From: Novosphingobium olei
GTDB lineage: Bacteria > Pseudomonadota > Alphaproteobacteria > Sphingomonadales > Sphingomonadaceae
Reading direction: 5' to 3'
Length of the DNA: 64,000 bases
NCBI RefSeq assembly: GCF_012927405.1
Contig: NZ_JABBGM010000005.1
Coordinates: 302,470-366,469, forward strand
In this document: piece by piece, positions 8,937 to 16,736 of the stretch
Layout: each line of letters opens with the position of its first letter
Numbering within the stretch: the first letter of the stretch is position 1
Program-made: the position numbers and the translations under genes
The notes under the pieces: generated by a model
Told to the model about the DNA's origin: nothing
Databases searched by the model: none
What the model saw: the letters and a program-made list of their open reading frames with translations, nothing else

Positions 8937-9911
8937 TCATCCTCCAAGGCGGTCGCGCGGGTTGCGCGTGTCGCTCCAACCCGCGAGACGGGCTTTAAGG
9001 TCCTGATCATCTGCAGGAATATCGATCTGGAGCGTTACCAGCTGGTCGCCGCGTTCTCCATCCTTGCGCGTGAAGCCCTTGCCCTTGAGCCGCAGCGTAC
9101 GCCCGCTCGAGCTGCCAGGGGCCACGGTCAGCATCACCGCGCCTTCCACGGTGGGCACTTTCACTTTCGCGCCGTTGACCGCCTCGTCGAGCGTGATCGG
9201 CAGGTCCAGCCGTATGTTGTCGCCATCGCGCACGAAGAAAGCATGGCGCTGGATCTCGATCGTGACGATCGCATCGCCAAAGCCGCCGGGTCCCGCTTCG
9301 CCCTTGCCGCCAAGCCGCATCTGCTGGCCGTCCTCTACGCCGGCGGGCAGTTTGAGGTCGATCGGCTTGCCGTCAGCAAGCGTGATGCGCTGCGGCTTGC
9401 GCGCAGCGGCGTCGACGAACGGAACCTGCAGCCGGTAGGTGACGTTGGCGCCCTTGGGCGCCGGGCCGCGCCGTGCGCCGGAAAAGCCGCCACCGCCGAA
9501 CCCGCCGGCGGCACCGCCACCGCGCCCGCCACCGAACAGGCCTTCGAAGATGTCGCCCAGGTCGATCCCTTCGGCGCCGCCCGCCTCGAACCCGCCGTCG
9601 TGGCGAAAGCCGCTCTGGTTGCCGAAGCCGCGTCCGCCAAATCCTGCGCCGCCGCCACTGCCGCCGCCGAACCCGAACGGGGCCGTGGGATTGCCCGCGG
9701 CATCGATCTCGCCCCGGTCGAAGCGTGCGCGCTTGTCCTTGTCCGACAGCAGGTCGTAGGCGCCCGTCACCTCGGCGAAGCGTTCGGCCGCCTTGGGATT
9801 GTCCTGGTTGCGGTCGGGGTGAAGCTCCTTCGCCAGCTTGCGATACGCGGACTTGATGTCCTTCTCGCTCGCGCTGCGGGCCACGCCAAGGATGGAATAA
9901 GGGTCTGCCAT
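8937..9911 (-). CDS. DnaJ-class co-chaperone without zinc finger (type II / CbpA-like)
   Basis: J-domain protein that stimulates the ATPase of DnaK-type Hsp70. The 324-residue product has the J domain at 4-68 with HPD at 31-33, a long Gly/Phe-rich region (about 78-155), and the two beta-barrel substrate-binding C-terminal domains (about 160-310). The CxxCxGxG zinc repeats of DnaJ are absent, placing it with CbpA/DjlB-type co-chaperones. It heads the dnaJ-like/brkB/fabI operon and is divergent from pdxH, with about 200 bases between the two starts. The link between a co-chaperone and FabI is only positional. Confidence 0.92.
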   Translation of the reverse strand: MADPYSILGVARSASEKDIKSAYRKLAKELHPDRNQDNPKAAERFAEVTGAYDLLSDKDKRARFDRGEIDAAGNPTAPFGFGGGSGGGAGFGGRGFGNQSGFRHDGGFEAGGAEGIDLGDIFEGLFGGGRGGGAAGGFGGGGFSGARRGPAPKGANVTYRLQVPFVDAAARKPQRITLADGKPIDLKLPAGVEDGQQMRLGGKGEAGPGGFGDAIVTIEIQRHAFFVRDGDNIRLDLPITLDEAVNGAKVKVPTVEGAVMLTVAPGSSSGRTLRLKGKGFTRKDGERGDQLVTLQIDIPADDQDLKARLAGWSDTRNPRDRLGG

Positions 9912-10110
9912 GGCTTTCTAGCTAGGATCGTGGCCGGAACGTCGCAAGCCTTGCGACGCGTGCTCCACCGGTTTGATCGTGCAATGTCCTGATGGGCCTG
10001 TGGCGCAGGCGCGATCTGCCTGTCATTGACGCCGGTCATGGCGGCGATCATGGCGGGAACCCAAGGCCGCTTCATCGATCTCGCATCTTTGGCACCCAGG
10101 AACTTCAGCC

Positions 10111-10719
10111 GTGACCGAACAGACCACCGACGCCATCCCCCACGCCGATCCGTTCGCCATCTTCGAGGCCTGGTTCGCGCAGGCCAAGGAGAGCGAGCCC
10201 AACGATCCCAACGCCATGGCGCTCGCCACCGCGACCCGCGATGCGCTTCCCTCGGTGCGGATGGTGCTGCTGAAAGGGCACGGGCCCGACGGCTTTGTCT
10301 TCTACACCAACTTCCACAGCCGCAAGGGCGGCGAACTGGCGGCCAACCCCCACGTTGCGCTGCTGTTCCACTGGAAGTCGCTGCGCCGCCAGGTGCGTAT
10401 CGAAGGGCCGATCGCGGAGGTGACTCCGGCCGAAGCCGACGCCTATTTCGCCAGCCGCCATCCCGAATCGCGCTTGGGATCCGCGGCATCGGACCAGTCA
10501 CGCCCGCTGCCTGACCGGCAGGTCTATCTCGATCGCGTCGCTGCCCTGCGCGCGCAGTATCCCGACGGCAACGTACCGCGCCCCGCGCACTGGTCGGGTT
10601 ACCGGGTGGCGCCGACGGCGATCGAGTTCTGGCAGGACCGCGATTATCGCCTGCACGAACGCCGCCGCTTTGTTGCCGATGGCAAAGGCGGGTGGACCTC
10701 CAGCCTGCTCTACCCGTAA
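10111..10719 (+). CDS. pdxH: Pyridoxamine 5'-phosphate oxidase
   Basis: FMN-dependent enzyme that oxidises pyridoxine or pyridoxamine 5'-phosphate to pyridoxal 5'-phosphate. The 202-residue split-barrel protein shows the FMN/PLP blocks RMVLLKG (about 50-56), YTNFHSRKGGEL (68-79) and WKSLRRQVRIEG (90-101), and the C-terminal RLHERRR loop with the Arg and His that hold the phosphate and pyridine ring. The very end reads SLLYP where many family members have RLxP, a mild deviation. ATG at 10111 gives the usual length. The cation exporter gene follows after ten bases, so the two are probably co-transcribed. Confidence 0.95.
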   Translation: MTEQTTDAIPHADPFAIFEAWFAQAKESEPNDPNAMALATATRDALPSVRMVLLKGHGPDGFVFYTNFHSRKGGELAANPHVALLFHWKSLRRQVRIEGPIAEVTPAEADAYFASRHPESRLGSAASDQSRPLPDRQVYLDRVAALRAQYPDGNVPRPAHWSGYRVAPTAIEFWQDRDYRLHERRRFVADGKGGWTSSLLYP

Positions 10720-10729
10720 GGCCTGCCCC

Positions 10730-11731
10730 ATGGACATGACCACCAGCGCAAACCACGGCGATCTCAACCGCAAGGCGGCGCTCGCCTCGATCGCGGTGGC
10801 GACGCTGCTGGCGGGGATGAAGGTCTGGGCGGTCATCTCGACCGGCTCTTCGGCGATGCTCGGCAGCCTCGCCGACACCGCGCTCGATCTCGTCGCCAGC
10901 CTGGCGACGCTGCTCGGCGTGTGGGTCGCCGCCATGCCCGACGATCACAACCATCGCTTCGGCCATGGCAAGGCCGAAGCGCTAGCGGCGATGTTCCAGG
11001 TGGTGCTGATCTCGATTTCGGCGATCGGTCTCGCCTTTCGCGCGGTCAACCAGTTCGTGGCCGGAAGCCAGGTGGCCGAGGCCGAAAGCGGCGTAATCGT
11101 CTCGGCGATTGCGATGGCGGCGACGGTGGCGCTGCTTGCCTACCAGCGGCACGTGATCCGCAAGACCGGCAGCCTCGCGATCAGCACCGACAATGTGCAC
11201 TACAAGTCGGACCTGTTCCTCAACCTCGCCGTGATCGCAGCCCTGCTGCTGGACAAGAACTTCGGCATTCCGGGCGCCGACGCGGCCTTCGCGTTCGGCA
11301 TCGCGCTGTGGCTCGCCTGGGGGGCATGGGGCGCATCGCAGGAGGCGATCGAGCAGCTGATGGACCACGAATGGCCGCTCGAGAAGCGCGAGCGATTCCT
11401 GGCCGTGGTGGCCCAGCATCCCGAACTCAAGGGCCTGCACGACTTGCGCACCCGCACCAGCGGCAATCGCGATTTCGTGCAGTTTCACGTCTGGGTCGAT
11501 GGACGGATGACCGTGACCGAAGCCCACCGCGTGATGGACGAGATCGAGGAGAAGCTGATGGCCGAGTTTCCGGGTGTCGAGGTGCTGATCCACCCCGATC
11601 CCGAAGGCTTGGTCGACGAACTGCCGATGGGCGCGCAGGACCTGCTGTCCCCGGGACCCAACGGGGAAAGCCCGGCGGTGCTGGTCCAGGGCGCGCCGGG
11701 CGAGGGCCCGGCAATTCAGCCCTTGGCGTAA
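10730..11731 (+). CDS. Cation diffusion facilitator family transporter (FieF-like)
   Basis: Proton-driven efflux of divalent metals such as zinc or iron across the inner membrane. The 333-residue product has six predicted helices, the paired transport-site residues D49/D53 in helix 2 (SLADTALDL) and H157/D161 in helix 5 (HYKSD), and the family signature HRFGHGKAEALA at 75-86. The cytoplasmic C-terminal domain (about 215-300) is ferredoxin-like with HVWVDG and a final HPDP. A Pro/Gly-rich extension of about 35 residues follows. Start ATG 10730 lies ten bases after pdxH. The 3' end overlaps the convergent serine hydrolase gene by 16 bases. Confidence 0.92.
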   Translation: MDMTTSANHGDLNRKAALASIAVATLLAGMKVWAVISTGSSAMLGSLADTALDLVASLATLLGVWVAAMPDDHNHRFGHGKAEALAAMFQVVLISISAIGLAFRAVNQFVAGSQVAEAESGVIVSAIAMAATVALLAYQRHVIRKTGSLAISTDNVHYKSDLFLNLAVIAALLLDKNFGIPGADAAFAFGIALWLAWGAWGASQEAIEQLMDHEWPLEKRERFLAVVAQHPELKGLHDLRTRTSGNRDFVQFHVWVDGRMTVTEAHRVMDEIEEKLMAEFPGVEVLIHPDPEGLVDELPMGAQDLLSPGPNGESPAVLVQGAPGEGPAIQPLA

Positions 11732-12840
11732 AGCGCGACGATATCGGCCAGGCGATCGACCACCGGGCGCAGTTGCGAATCCTCTGTCTTGCCAAGCCGC
11801 ACCACCACCAGCTTCCGGCTGGGAGAGACGAGCACGTACTGGCCGAGATGGCCCTCGCACGCGAAAAGGTCGCGCGGGCCGCGATCCGGGAACAACGGCT
11901 CGGTCTTGGCGGTCGGCGTGCGGTTGAGCCAGACTTGCGCGCCATAGGCCTTTTCGCGGGGCGAGGGCGTGGTCATGAATTCGATCCACTGGCGCGGGAT
12001 CAGCTGGCTGCCGCGCACTGCGCCCTTGTTGCGCAGGAATTCGCCGAACTTCGCCCAATCGCGCGCGGTGCCATCGATCAGGCTGCCGCCGATCAGCGTG
12101 CCGGCCGCATCGAATTCGGGCACCATCGATCGCATGCCGACCGGTTCGAACAGCCGCGTGCGCAGATAATCGGTCACGGCGTGGCGGCGCCCTTCCGGGG
12201 TCGGTTCGCTCGCCAGCACGCGCGCGGCAAGATCGGCGAGGATCACGCTGGTGGCGGTGGAATACTGAAAAGTTGATCCCGGCTCGTGCGCCAGCGGCTG
12301 GTCCTCGGCATAGCGGGCCATGTCGTCGCGCCCATCGAGGAACAGCATGCGCACTTCGTCCGATTCGTACGGAGGATCGCCCGCCTCGACATGCCGAAGG
12401 CCCGAACGCATCTGCAGAAGCTGCTTGAGCGTGATTTCGCCGCGCGGGTCGCCCGGGCGCTGCCACTGCGGCACGGGCGCGGATTCGGCAAGACGCAGGC
12501 GGCCGTCGGAAACCAGCATGCCGATCATCACGCCGGTGATCGTCTTGGCCATCGACCAGGACACGAAGCGGGTATTTTCGTGATATCCCGGGGCATAGCG
12601 TTCGGCGACGATCCGGCCTTCGTGCATGACGATAACAGCCCGCGTCTCGCCCGGAGAATCTTCCGCAAACAGCGCATCGACCGCGCGTGCCAGCTTTTCG
12701 CGCGGCACGCCGGGGGCATCGTTGATCGCCGCCAACGCCTGTTCGGACAGCGGCGGCGGGCCTTCACCGGCGCGGTTGCAGCCAGACAGGGCTAGCCCCA
12801 GTGCGAGCGGGGCGATAAGGGCAAGGGAGAGGCGGGACAT
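11716..12840 (-). CDS. Serine hydrolase lipoprotein, class C beta-lactamase/esterase fold
   Basis: Predicted lipoprotein with lipobox LSGC (Cys21) followed by a beta-lactamase-related (PF00144) domain. Catalytic SxxK is present as SMAK at 95-98, followed by a Tyr in the FQYSTAT segment and an HxG-like HLG near the end. This set marks penicillin-recognising esterases, peptidases or 6-aminohexanoate-dimer hydrolase relatives rather than a dedicated beta-lactamase. The start at 12840 gives the signal peptide; upstream in-frame codons at up to 12912 would bury it. The substrate cannot be read from sequence. It is divergent from the small membrane protein gene at 12879. Confidence 0.88.
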   Translation of the reverse strand: MSRLSLALIAPLALGLALSGCNRAGEGPPPLSEQALAAINDAPGVPREKLARAVDALFAEDSPGETRAVIVMHEGRIVAERYAPGYHENTRFVSWSMAKTITGVMIGMLVSDGRLRLAESAPVPQWQRPGDPRGEITLKQLLQMRSGLRHVEAGDPPYESDEVRMLFLDGRDDMARYAEDQPLAHEPGSTFQYSTATSVILADLAARVLASEPTPEGRRHAVTDYLRTRLFEPVGMRSMVPEFDAAGTLIGGSLIDGTARDWAKFGEFLRNKGAVRGSQLIPRQWIEFMTTPSPREKAYGAQVWLNRTPTAKTEPLFPDRGPRDLFACEGHLGQYVLVSPSRKLVVVRLGKTEDSQLRPVVDRLADIVALYAKG

Positions 12841-12878
12841 GGCCGCCGCCCTTCTTCCCCGATCGCACCGGCAAGGCA

Positions 12879-13253
12879 ATGGTCGAAGTACGTTCACCCA
12901 CAAGCGCGCCACATCCCGCCTATGCCCGTCCGCCGCGCCGCAGCTTCCGGCCCTCGCGCATCGCGTTGGCCCTAATCGTGTGCGCGGGCGCGCTGATCGG
13001 CTTCTTCTGGAAGCCGCTGCATGGCTACGCGATTGCGGGAGCCTCGTACGGTGCGCGGGTCGGCTGTTCCTGCCGCTATGCCGGAGGGCGCTCGCTCAGC
13101 GATTGCCGCAAGGATTTCGAACCGGGCATGGGCCTCGTTTCGCTGTCCGAGGACAACGATGCGAAGAGCGTCACCGCGCGGTTTCCGCTGCTCGCCAAAC
13201 AGACCGCCACTTATCGCGAAGGCTGGGGCTGCGTGCTGCAGCCGTGGAAGTAA
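12879..13253 (+). CDS. Hypothetical small membrane-anchored protein with conserved cysteines
   Basis: A 124-residue protein with a basic N-terminus (Arg-rich to residue 27), one transmembrane helix (about 28-44, ALALIVCAGALIGFFW) and a periplasmic domain containing three clustered Cys residues (CSC and DC near 63-76) and a last Cys near the C-terminus, so disulfides are likely. I do not recognise a named family; similar short proteins beside serine hydrolase genes occur in sphingomonads as far as I recall. It is divergent from the serine hydrolase with 38 bases between starts, and ends one base before mnmA, which is convergent. Confidence 0.7.
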   Translation: MVEVRSPTSAPHPAYARPPRRSFRPSRIALALIVCAGALIGFFWKPLHGYAIAGASYGARVGCSCRYAGGRSLSDCRKDFEPGMGLVSLSEDNDAKSVTARFPLLAKQTATYREGWGCVLQPWK

Positions 13254-13254
13254 G

Positions 13255-14403
13255 CTAGGCCGCCCAAGGCTTCGTAGCGTCGATCCACCCGCCGCCGACA
13301 ACACGGTCGCCGGCGTAGACGACCGCCGCCTGGCCGGGGGCGACGCCGAATTCGGGCTGGAGAAAGCGCAGCGTGGTCGTGGCGCCGCCGCCGAAGGGGC
13401 CGACCAGTTCGACCGGCACCGGCTTGGCCAGCGATCGCACCTTCGCGGTCAGCGGCCCTTCGGGCAGCGGGCCGATGCGATTGGTTTCGGTGACAGTGGC
13501 TTGCCCCACCGCCAGCATCGCCCGCGGGCCCACCAGCACGCGCCGCGCCGGAGCATCGAGCGCGACGACATAAAGCGGCTCGGGCTGGCCACCGATCTCG
13601 AGCCCGCGACGCTGGCCGACGGTGTAGTGAATCACGCCGGCGTGATGCCCCAGCACCTCACCGGTCGCCGCGTGCACGATATCGCCTCCGGCAATGCCTT
13701 CGGGCCGCACCTTGGCGACCACCTTGGCATAGTCGCCGTCGGGCACGAAGCAGATGTCCTGGCTGTCGGGCTTTGCCGCGACGGAAAGGCCAAGTTCGCC
13801 GGCAAGACCGCGAACCTCCGGCTTGGGCAGGCCGCCCAGCGGAAAGCGCAGGAACGCGAGTTGTTCCTCGGTCGTGCCATAGAGGAAGTAGGACTGGTCA
13901 CGCGCCGGATCGAGCGCACGGTGCAGTTCGGGCCCGGCGGGGCCGGTGACGCGGCGGACATAGTGGCCGGTTGCAAGGCAGTCCGCGCCAAGGTCACGCG
14001 CCATGGCCAGCAGATCGGTGAACTTGGGCCCCATGTTGCAGCGGATGCACGGGATCGGCGTGCGCCCGGCGAGGTAATCGTCGGCGAAACGGTCGACCAC
14101 ATCCTCGCGAAAGCTGGATTCGTGGTCGAAGACGTAGTGCGCGATGCCGAGCCGGTCGGCCACGGCGCGCGCGTCGCGGATGTCGTCCCCGGCGCAGCAG
14201 GCGCCCTTTCGGCCGGTCGCCGCGCCATAGTCGTAGAGCTGCAGCGTGATGCCGATCACTTCCGCCCCGCTGGCCGCGGCGATTCCGGCCACGACCGAAC
14301 TGTCCACGCCACCCGACATCGCGACGACGATGCGGCGGGCAGAGGCGGGACCGGCAAGGTCGAACAGGGTTTCGGGCGCGGTAGCGAGAGAGAGGCCGGA
14401 CAT
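13255..14403 (-). CDS. mnmA: tRNA-specific 2-thiouridylase MnmA
   Basis: Transfers sulfur to U34 of tRNA Lys, Glu and Gln, making 2-thiouridine. The 382-residue product has the PP-loop ATPase motif SGGVDSS at 30-36, the tRNA-binding block NMGPKF after Cys122 (catalytic Cys in PCIRCN), and the second catalytic Cys218 in SQDICFV. A beta-barrel C-terminal domain follows. I start at 14403, which leaves a short N-terminal extension before the PP-loop; an ATG ten codons upstream is also in frame. There is no obvious operon partner; it converges with the gene at 12879 with one base between stops. Confidence 0.95.
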   Translation of the reverse strand: MSGLSLATAPETLFDLAGPASARRIVVAMSGGVDSSVVAGIAAASGAEVIGITLQLYDYGAATGRKGACCAGDDIRDARAVADRLGIAHYVFDHESSFREDVVDRFADDYLAGRTPIPCIRCNMGPKFTDLLAMARDLGADCLATGHYVRRVTGPAGPELHRALDPARDQSYFLYGTTEEQLAFLRFPLGGLPKPEVRGLAGELGLSVAAKPDSQDICFVPDGDYAKVVAKVRPEGIAGGDIVHAATGEVLGHHAGVIHYTVGQRRGLEIGGQPEPLYVVALDAPARRVLVGPRAMLAVGQATVTETNRIGPLPEGPLTAKVRSLAKPVPVELVGPFGGGATTTLRFLQPEFGVAPGQAAVVYAGDRVVGGGWIDATKPWAA

Positions 14404-14545
14404 GCCCCGCGCCTTAGGCGCTTTTGCCCGCAATGGCAGGCGGATTCTTGCGTCGCATGGGTAAACGGGGGCTAAGCGAAAAAACTAACCACCGGTAAAT
14501 GCCGGATTTACTTCGCCTTATCCGTCTTGGGGTTATGCCCCTCGC

Positions 14546-14905
14546 ATGGATCTGGGATTCAACGATGTCTGGGGCGGCGATTCTCCGACCGATGCGCAGG
14601 GGCTGCGGCCGCTGGCTTGGTCGGATTTGTGCGCCCGACTCGTCGCCGCGCAGGATTTGCGGCGGGAGGTGCAGGCTCTGGCCGGCGTGCCCATGGTGAC
14701 GGGCGGTGCTCCGGCAAGCTTCCATCGACCTGCCGCACAATTGCTTCGGGACATCGTGATACCACCCGGAACGACCGATCGTGAAGAAGGGGTTAACCTT
14801 TCCCCTTCAGGAAATGGCAAAGACGATGACGGCACACCGTGGAGCCATACAGTAACAAGTCGCAAATCGCCCACTGACAGCCCGTCCCGACGAGAAAAGC
14901 CATGA
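14546..14905 (+). CDS. Hypothetical protein co-transcribed with sciP
   Basis: A 119-residue soluble protein of unknown function. The N-terminal half (LRPLAWSDLCARLVAAQDLRREVQAL, about 20-45) is probably helical; the rest is polar, Ser/Thr/Pro-rich and likely disordered. Its TGA overlaps the ATG of sciP by four bases, so translation is coupled. A putative CtrA half-site pair upstream was considered and rejected as too weak. The pairing with a cell-cycle regulator suggests, but does not show, a role in the same process. Confidence 0.72.
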   Translation: MDLGFNDVWGGDSPTDAQGLRPLAWSDLCARLVAAQDLRREVQALAGVPMVTGGAPASFHRPAAQLLRDIVIPPGTTDREEGVNLSPSGNGKDDDGTPWSHTVTSRKSPTDSPSRREKP

Positions 14906-15201
14906 TCGAGAACCAGAAAATCAGGCCTTCGCAGGTGATCGGACCGCTCGGAGAGCCCTTGACGCTCGAGAGCCTGCCGCCGCCGAGCACCACCCGCTGG
15001 GTCGTGCGCCGCAAGGCCGAAGTCGTCGCCGCCGTGAATGGCGGCCTGCTGACCATCGACGAGGTGTGCCAGCGCTATGGACTGACGCTCGAGGAGTTCG
15101 CATCCTGGCAGCGCGCGGTCGATCGCTCGGGCATGCAGGGCCTGCGCGTCACGCGCATCCAGCACTATCGCGATCTTTACGAGCGCCAGTTGAAGTATTG
15201 A
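14902..15201 (+). CDS. sciP: CtrA inhibitor SciP (DUF1153)
   Basis: Small helix-turn-helix protein of 99 residues that in Caulobacter binds CtrA and blocks its transcriptional activity in G1. The product shows the family's VIGPLGEPLTLESLPPPSTTRW opening (here around 12-33), then RRKAEVVAAVNGGLLTIDEVCQRYGLTLEEFASW (36-69), the three-helix HTH, and a basic tail ending at Tyr99. Length and motifs match DUF1153 throughout. It is the second gene of a two-gene operon and is followed by the terminator at 15242-15280. Confidence 0.93.
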   Translation: MIENQKIRPSQVIGPLGEPLTLESLPPPSTTRWVVRRKAEVVAAVNGGLLTIDEVCQRYGLTLEEFASWQRAVDRSGMQGLRVTRIQHYRDLYERQLKY

Positions 15202-15241
15202 CGCAACGGTCTCACTTCGACCTCAATTCGTGATCGCATCG

Positions 15242-15280
15242 ACGGCCGCTACCCTTCCGGGCAGCGGCCGTTCCGCTTTT
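15242..15280 (+). terminator. Terminator after sciP
   Basis: ACGGCCGCT (15242-15250) pairs with AGCGGCCGT (15263-15271) around a 12-base loop; TCCGC and then five T follow at 15277-15281. Confidence 0.8.
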
Positions 15281-15473
15281 TCGTGGGTCGGTCACAACGA
15301 TTTCAGATGCAACCGGGCAACACTTGCCAATTCCGCGCAAGTCCTTCGTCGAGGCGGAATTGCAACTGGTCGGATCGAAGTCTATTGCAACCACAACATA
15401 CGCCATGGGGGGCGGCGCGGGTCGCTTGCGGCCGGTGTATCATTGCGATAACACACCATGACGTCCGGATGAA

Positions 15474-15489
15474 CCGGACCATGGTCCGG
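15474..15489. promoter_or_regulatory. Perfect 16-bp palindrome upstream of the RND efflux operon, candidate repressor operator
   Basis: CCGGACCATGGTCCGG is fully self-complementary and ends 34 bases before the adaptor ATG. A further TCCGGA lies about 10 bases upstream. RND pumps are commonly controlled by TetR-type repressors that bind such dyads, but no regulator gene is adjacent here. Confidence 0.45.
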
Positions 15490-15523
15490 ACTGGCCCGCG
15501 CGGGGCGAAGGCACGTGGACAAC

Positions 15524-16717
15524 ATGAATTACGAGACGAGGATTGCATCTGCCGGGGCTGAACCGCTCATCGTCGACCATGGCGATGAGGATGCTTCTCC
15601 TGCGCGCCCTGATCGCCGCAAGCTCATTGCCGGACTGATCATCGTTCTGGCTCTCGGGCTCGCCTATTACCTGATGCACCGGAATCCTGCTGCTGCCGAT
15701 GCCGACAAGGCCGGCGCGCAGGCGCAGACCGTCACCGTCGTGGCGCCCGGGCGCACCACTGTACAAGGCGTGATCAACGCCAGCGGCGCGATCGCCGCGC
15801 GGCGCGACATGCCGGTGGGCATCGCCGGCGAAGGTGGGCGCGTGATCAGCGTTCTGGTCGATGCCGGTACCTGGGTTCGCAAGGGCCAGGTGCTCGCGGT
15901 GGTCGATCGCGCGGTGCAGGCACAGCAGATCGCTGGCCAGTCGGCCAACGTTGCGGTGCAGGTCGCCAATGCCCGGCTGGCGCAGGCCAACCTCGATCGC
16001 GCTCTCAAGCTCGTCGAAAAGGGCTTCATCTCCAAGGCTGACATCGATCGCCTGACCGCCACGCGCGATGCAGCGGTGGCGCAGGTCGGCGTCGCGCGCG
16101 CATCGCTGGGGCAGTTGCAGGCGAGCACCGCCCGCCTGAACGTGGTCGCCCCCGAATCCGGTTTCGTCCTGACCCGCAGCGTCGAACCCGGCCAGATCGT
16201 CGGTCCTGCGTCGGGAACGCTGTTCCGCATGGCCAAGGACGGCGAGCTCGAAATGCAGGCGCGTCTCGCCGAAAACGATCTTGCCAAGCTGGCGGTGGGC
16301 GATGCGGCCGACGTCACCCCGGTGGGCACCAGCCGGGCGTTCCCCGGTCGCATCTGGCAGATTTCGCCGACCATCGACACCACCACGCGCGAAGGCATTG
16401 CGCGCATCGCGCTGCCTTACGATGCTGCGCTCCGCCCCGGCGGCTTTGCCAGCGCGCAGATCAAGAGCGGCACGGTGACCGCGCCGGTCCTTCCCGAATC
16501 CGCGATCCTGTCCGACCAGACGGGCGCGTTCGTCTACGTCGTCGGCGGCAACAACAAGGTCGAGCGGCGTGCCGTCACCACGGGCGACGTGACCCCGCAG
16601 GGCATCGTCGTGCGCACGGGCCTGTCGGGCAACGAACGCGTGGTCCTGCGTGCCGGCGGCTTCCTCAACCCGGGCGACGTCGTCCATCCGGTAATGGCTT
16701 CGGCCGGCACCAAGTGA
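15524..16717 (+). CDS. Efflux RND transporter periplasmic adaptor subunit
   Basis: Membrane fusion protein of a tripartite RND efflux pump, linking the inner-membrane permease to an outer-membrane channel. The 397-residue product has an N-terminal signal-anchor helix (about 34-51), then the barrel-sandwich/lipoyl half (DAGTWVRKGQVLAVVD around 110-125), an alpha-helical hairpin (about 130-200), the second lipoyl half and the beta-barrel and membrane-proximal domains. ATG 15524 is chosen; a GTG at 15515 adds three residues and has GAAGG close by. The permease gene follows after 19 bases. No outer-membrane factor gene is present, so a TolC-type channel encoded elsewhere must be shared. Confidence 0.92.
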   Translation: MNYETRIASAGAEPLIVDHGDEDASPARPDRRKLIAGLIIVLALGLAYYLMHRNPAAADADKAGAQAQTVTVVAPGRTTVQGVINASGAIAARRDMPVGIAGEGGRVISVLVDAGTWVRKGQVLAVVDRAVQAQQIAGQSANVAVQVANARLAQANLDRALKLVEKGFISKADIDRLTATRDAAVAQVGVARASLGQLQASTARLNVVAPESGFVLTRSVEPGQIVGPASGTLFRMAKDGELEMQARLAENDLAKLAVGDAADVTPVGTSRAFPGRIWQISPTIDTTTREGIARIALPYDAALRPGGFASAQIKSGTVTAPVLPESAILSDQTGAFVYVVGGNNKVERRAVTTGDVTPQGIVVRTGLSGNERVVLRAGGFLNPGDVVHPVMASAGTK

Positions 16718-16736
16718 CGCAGAGGGCGTCGATCCG

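Larger units (their letters stand above)
15202..15523 (+). other. Intergenic region: sciP terminator and RND-pump promoter/operator region
   Basis: About 320 bases without a gene. It contains the sciP terminator (15242-15280), two direct ATTGCAAC repeats 25 bases apart (15359-15366 and 15384-15391), and a perfect 16-bp palindrome just before the efflux operon (15474-15489). No small reading frame with a convincing start is seen. Confidence 0.6.

Noticed and set aside
14485..14500. CtrA-like half-site pair (CTAA-N7-TAAA) upstream of the sciP operon
   Set aside because: Only three of four bases match in each half, which is common by chance; I keep it as a remark, not as a feature.
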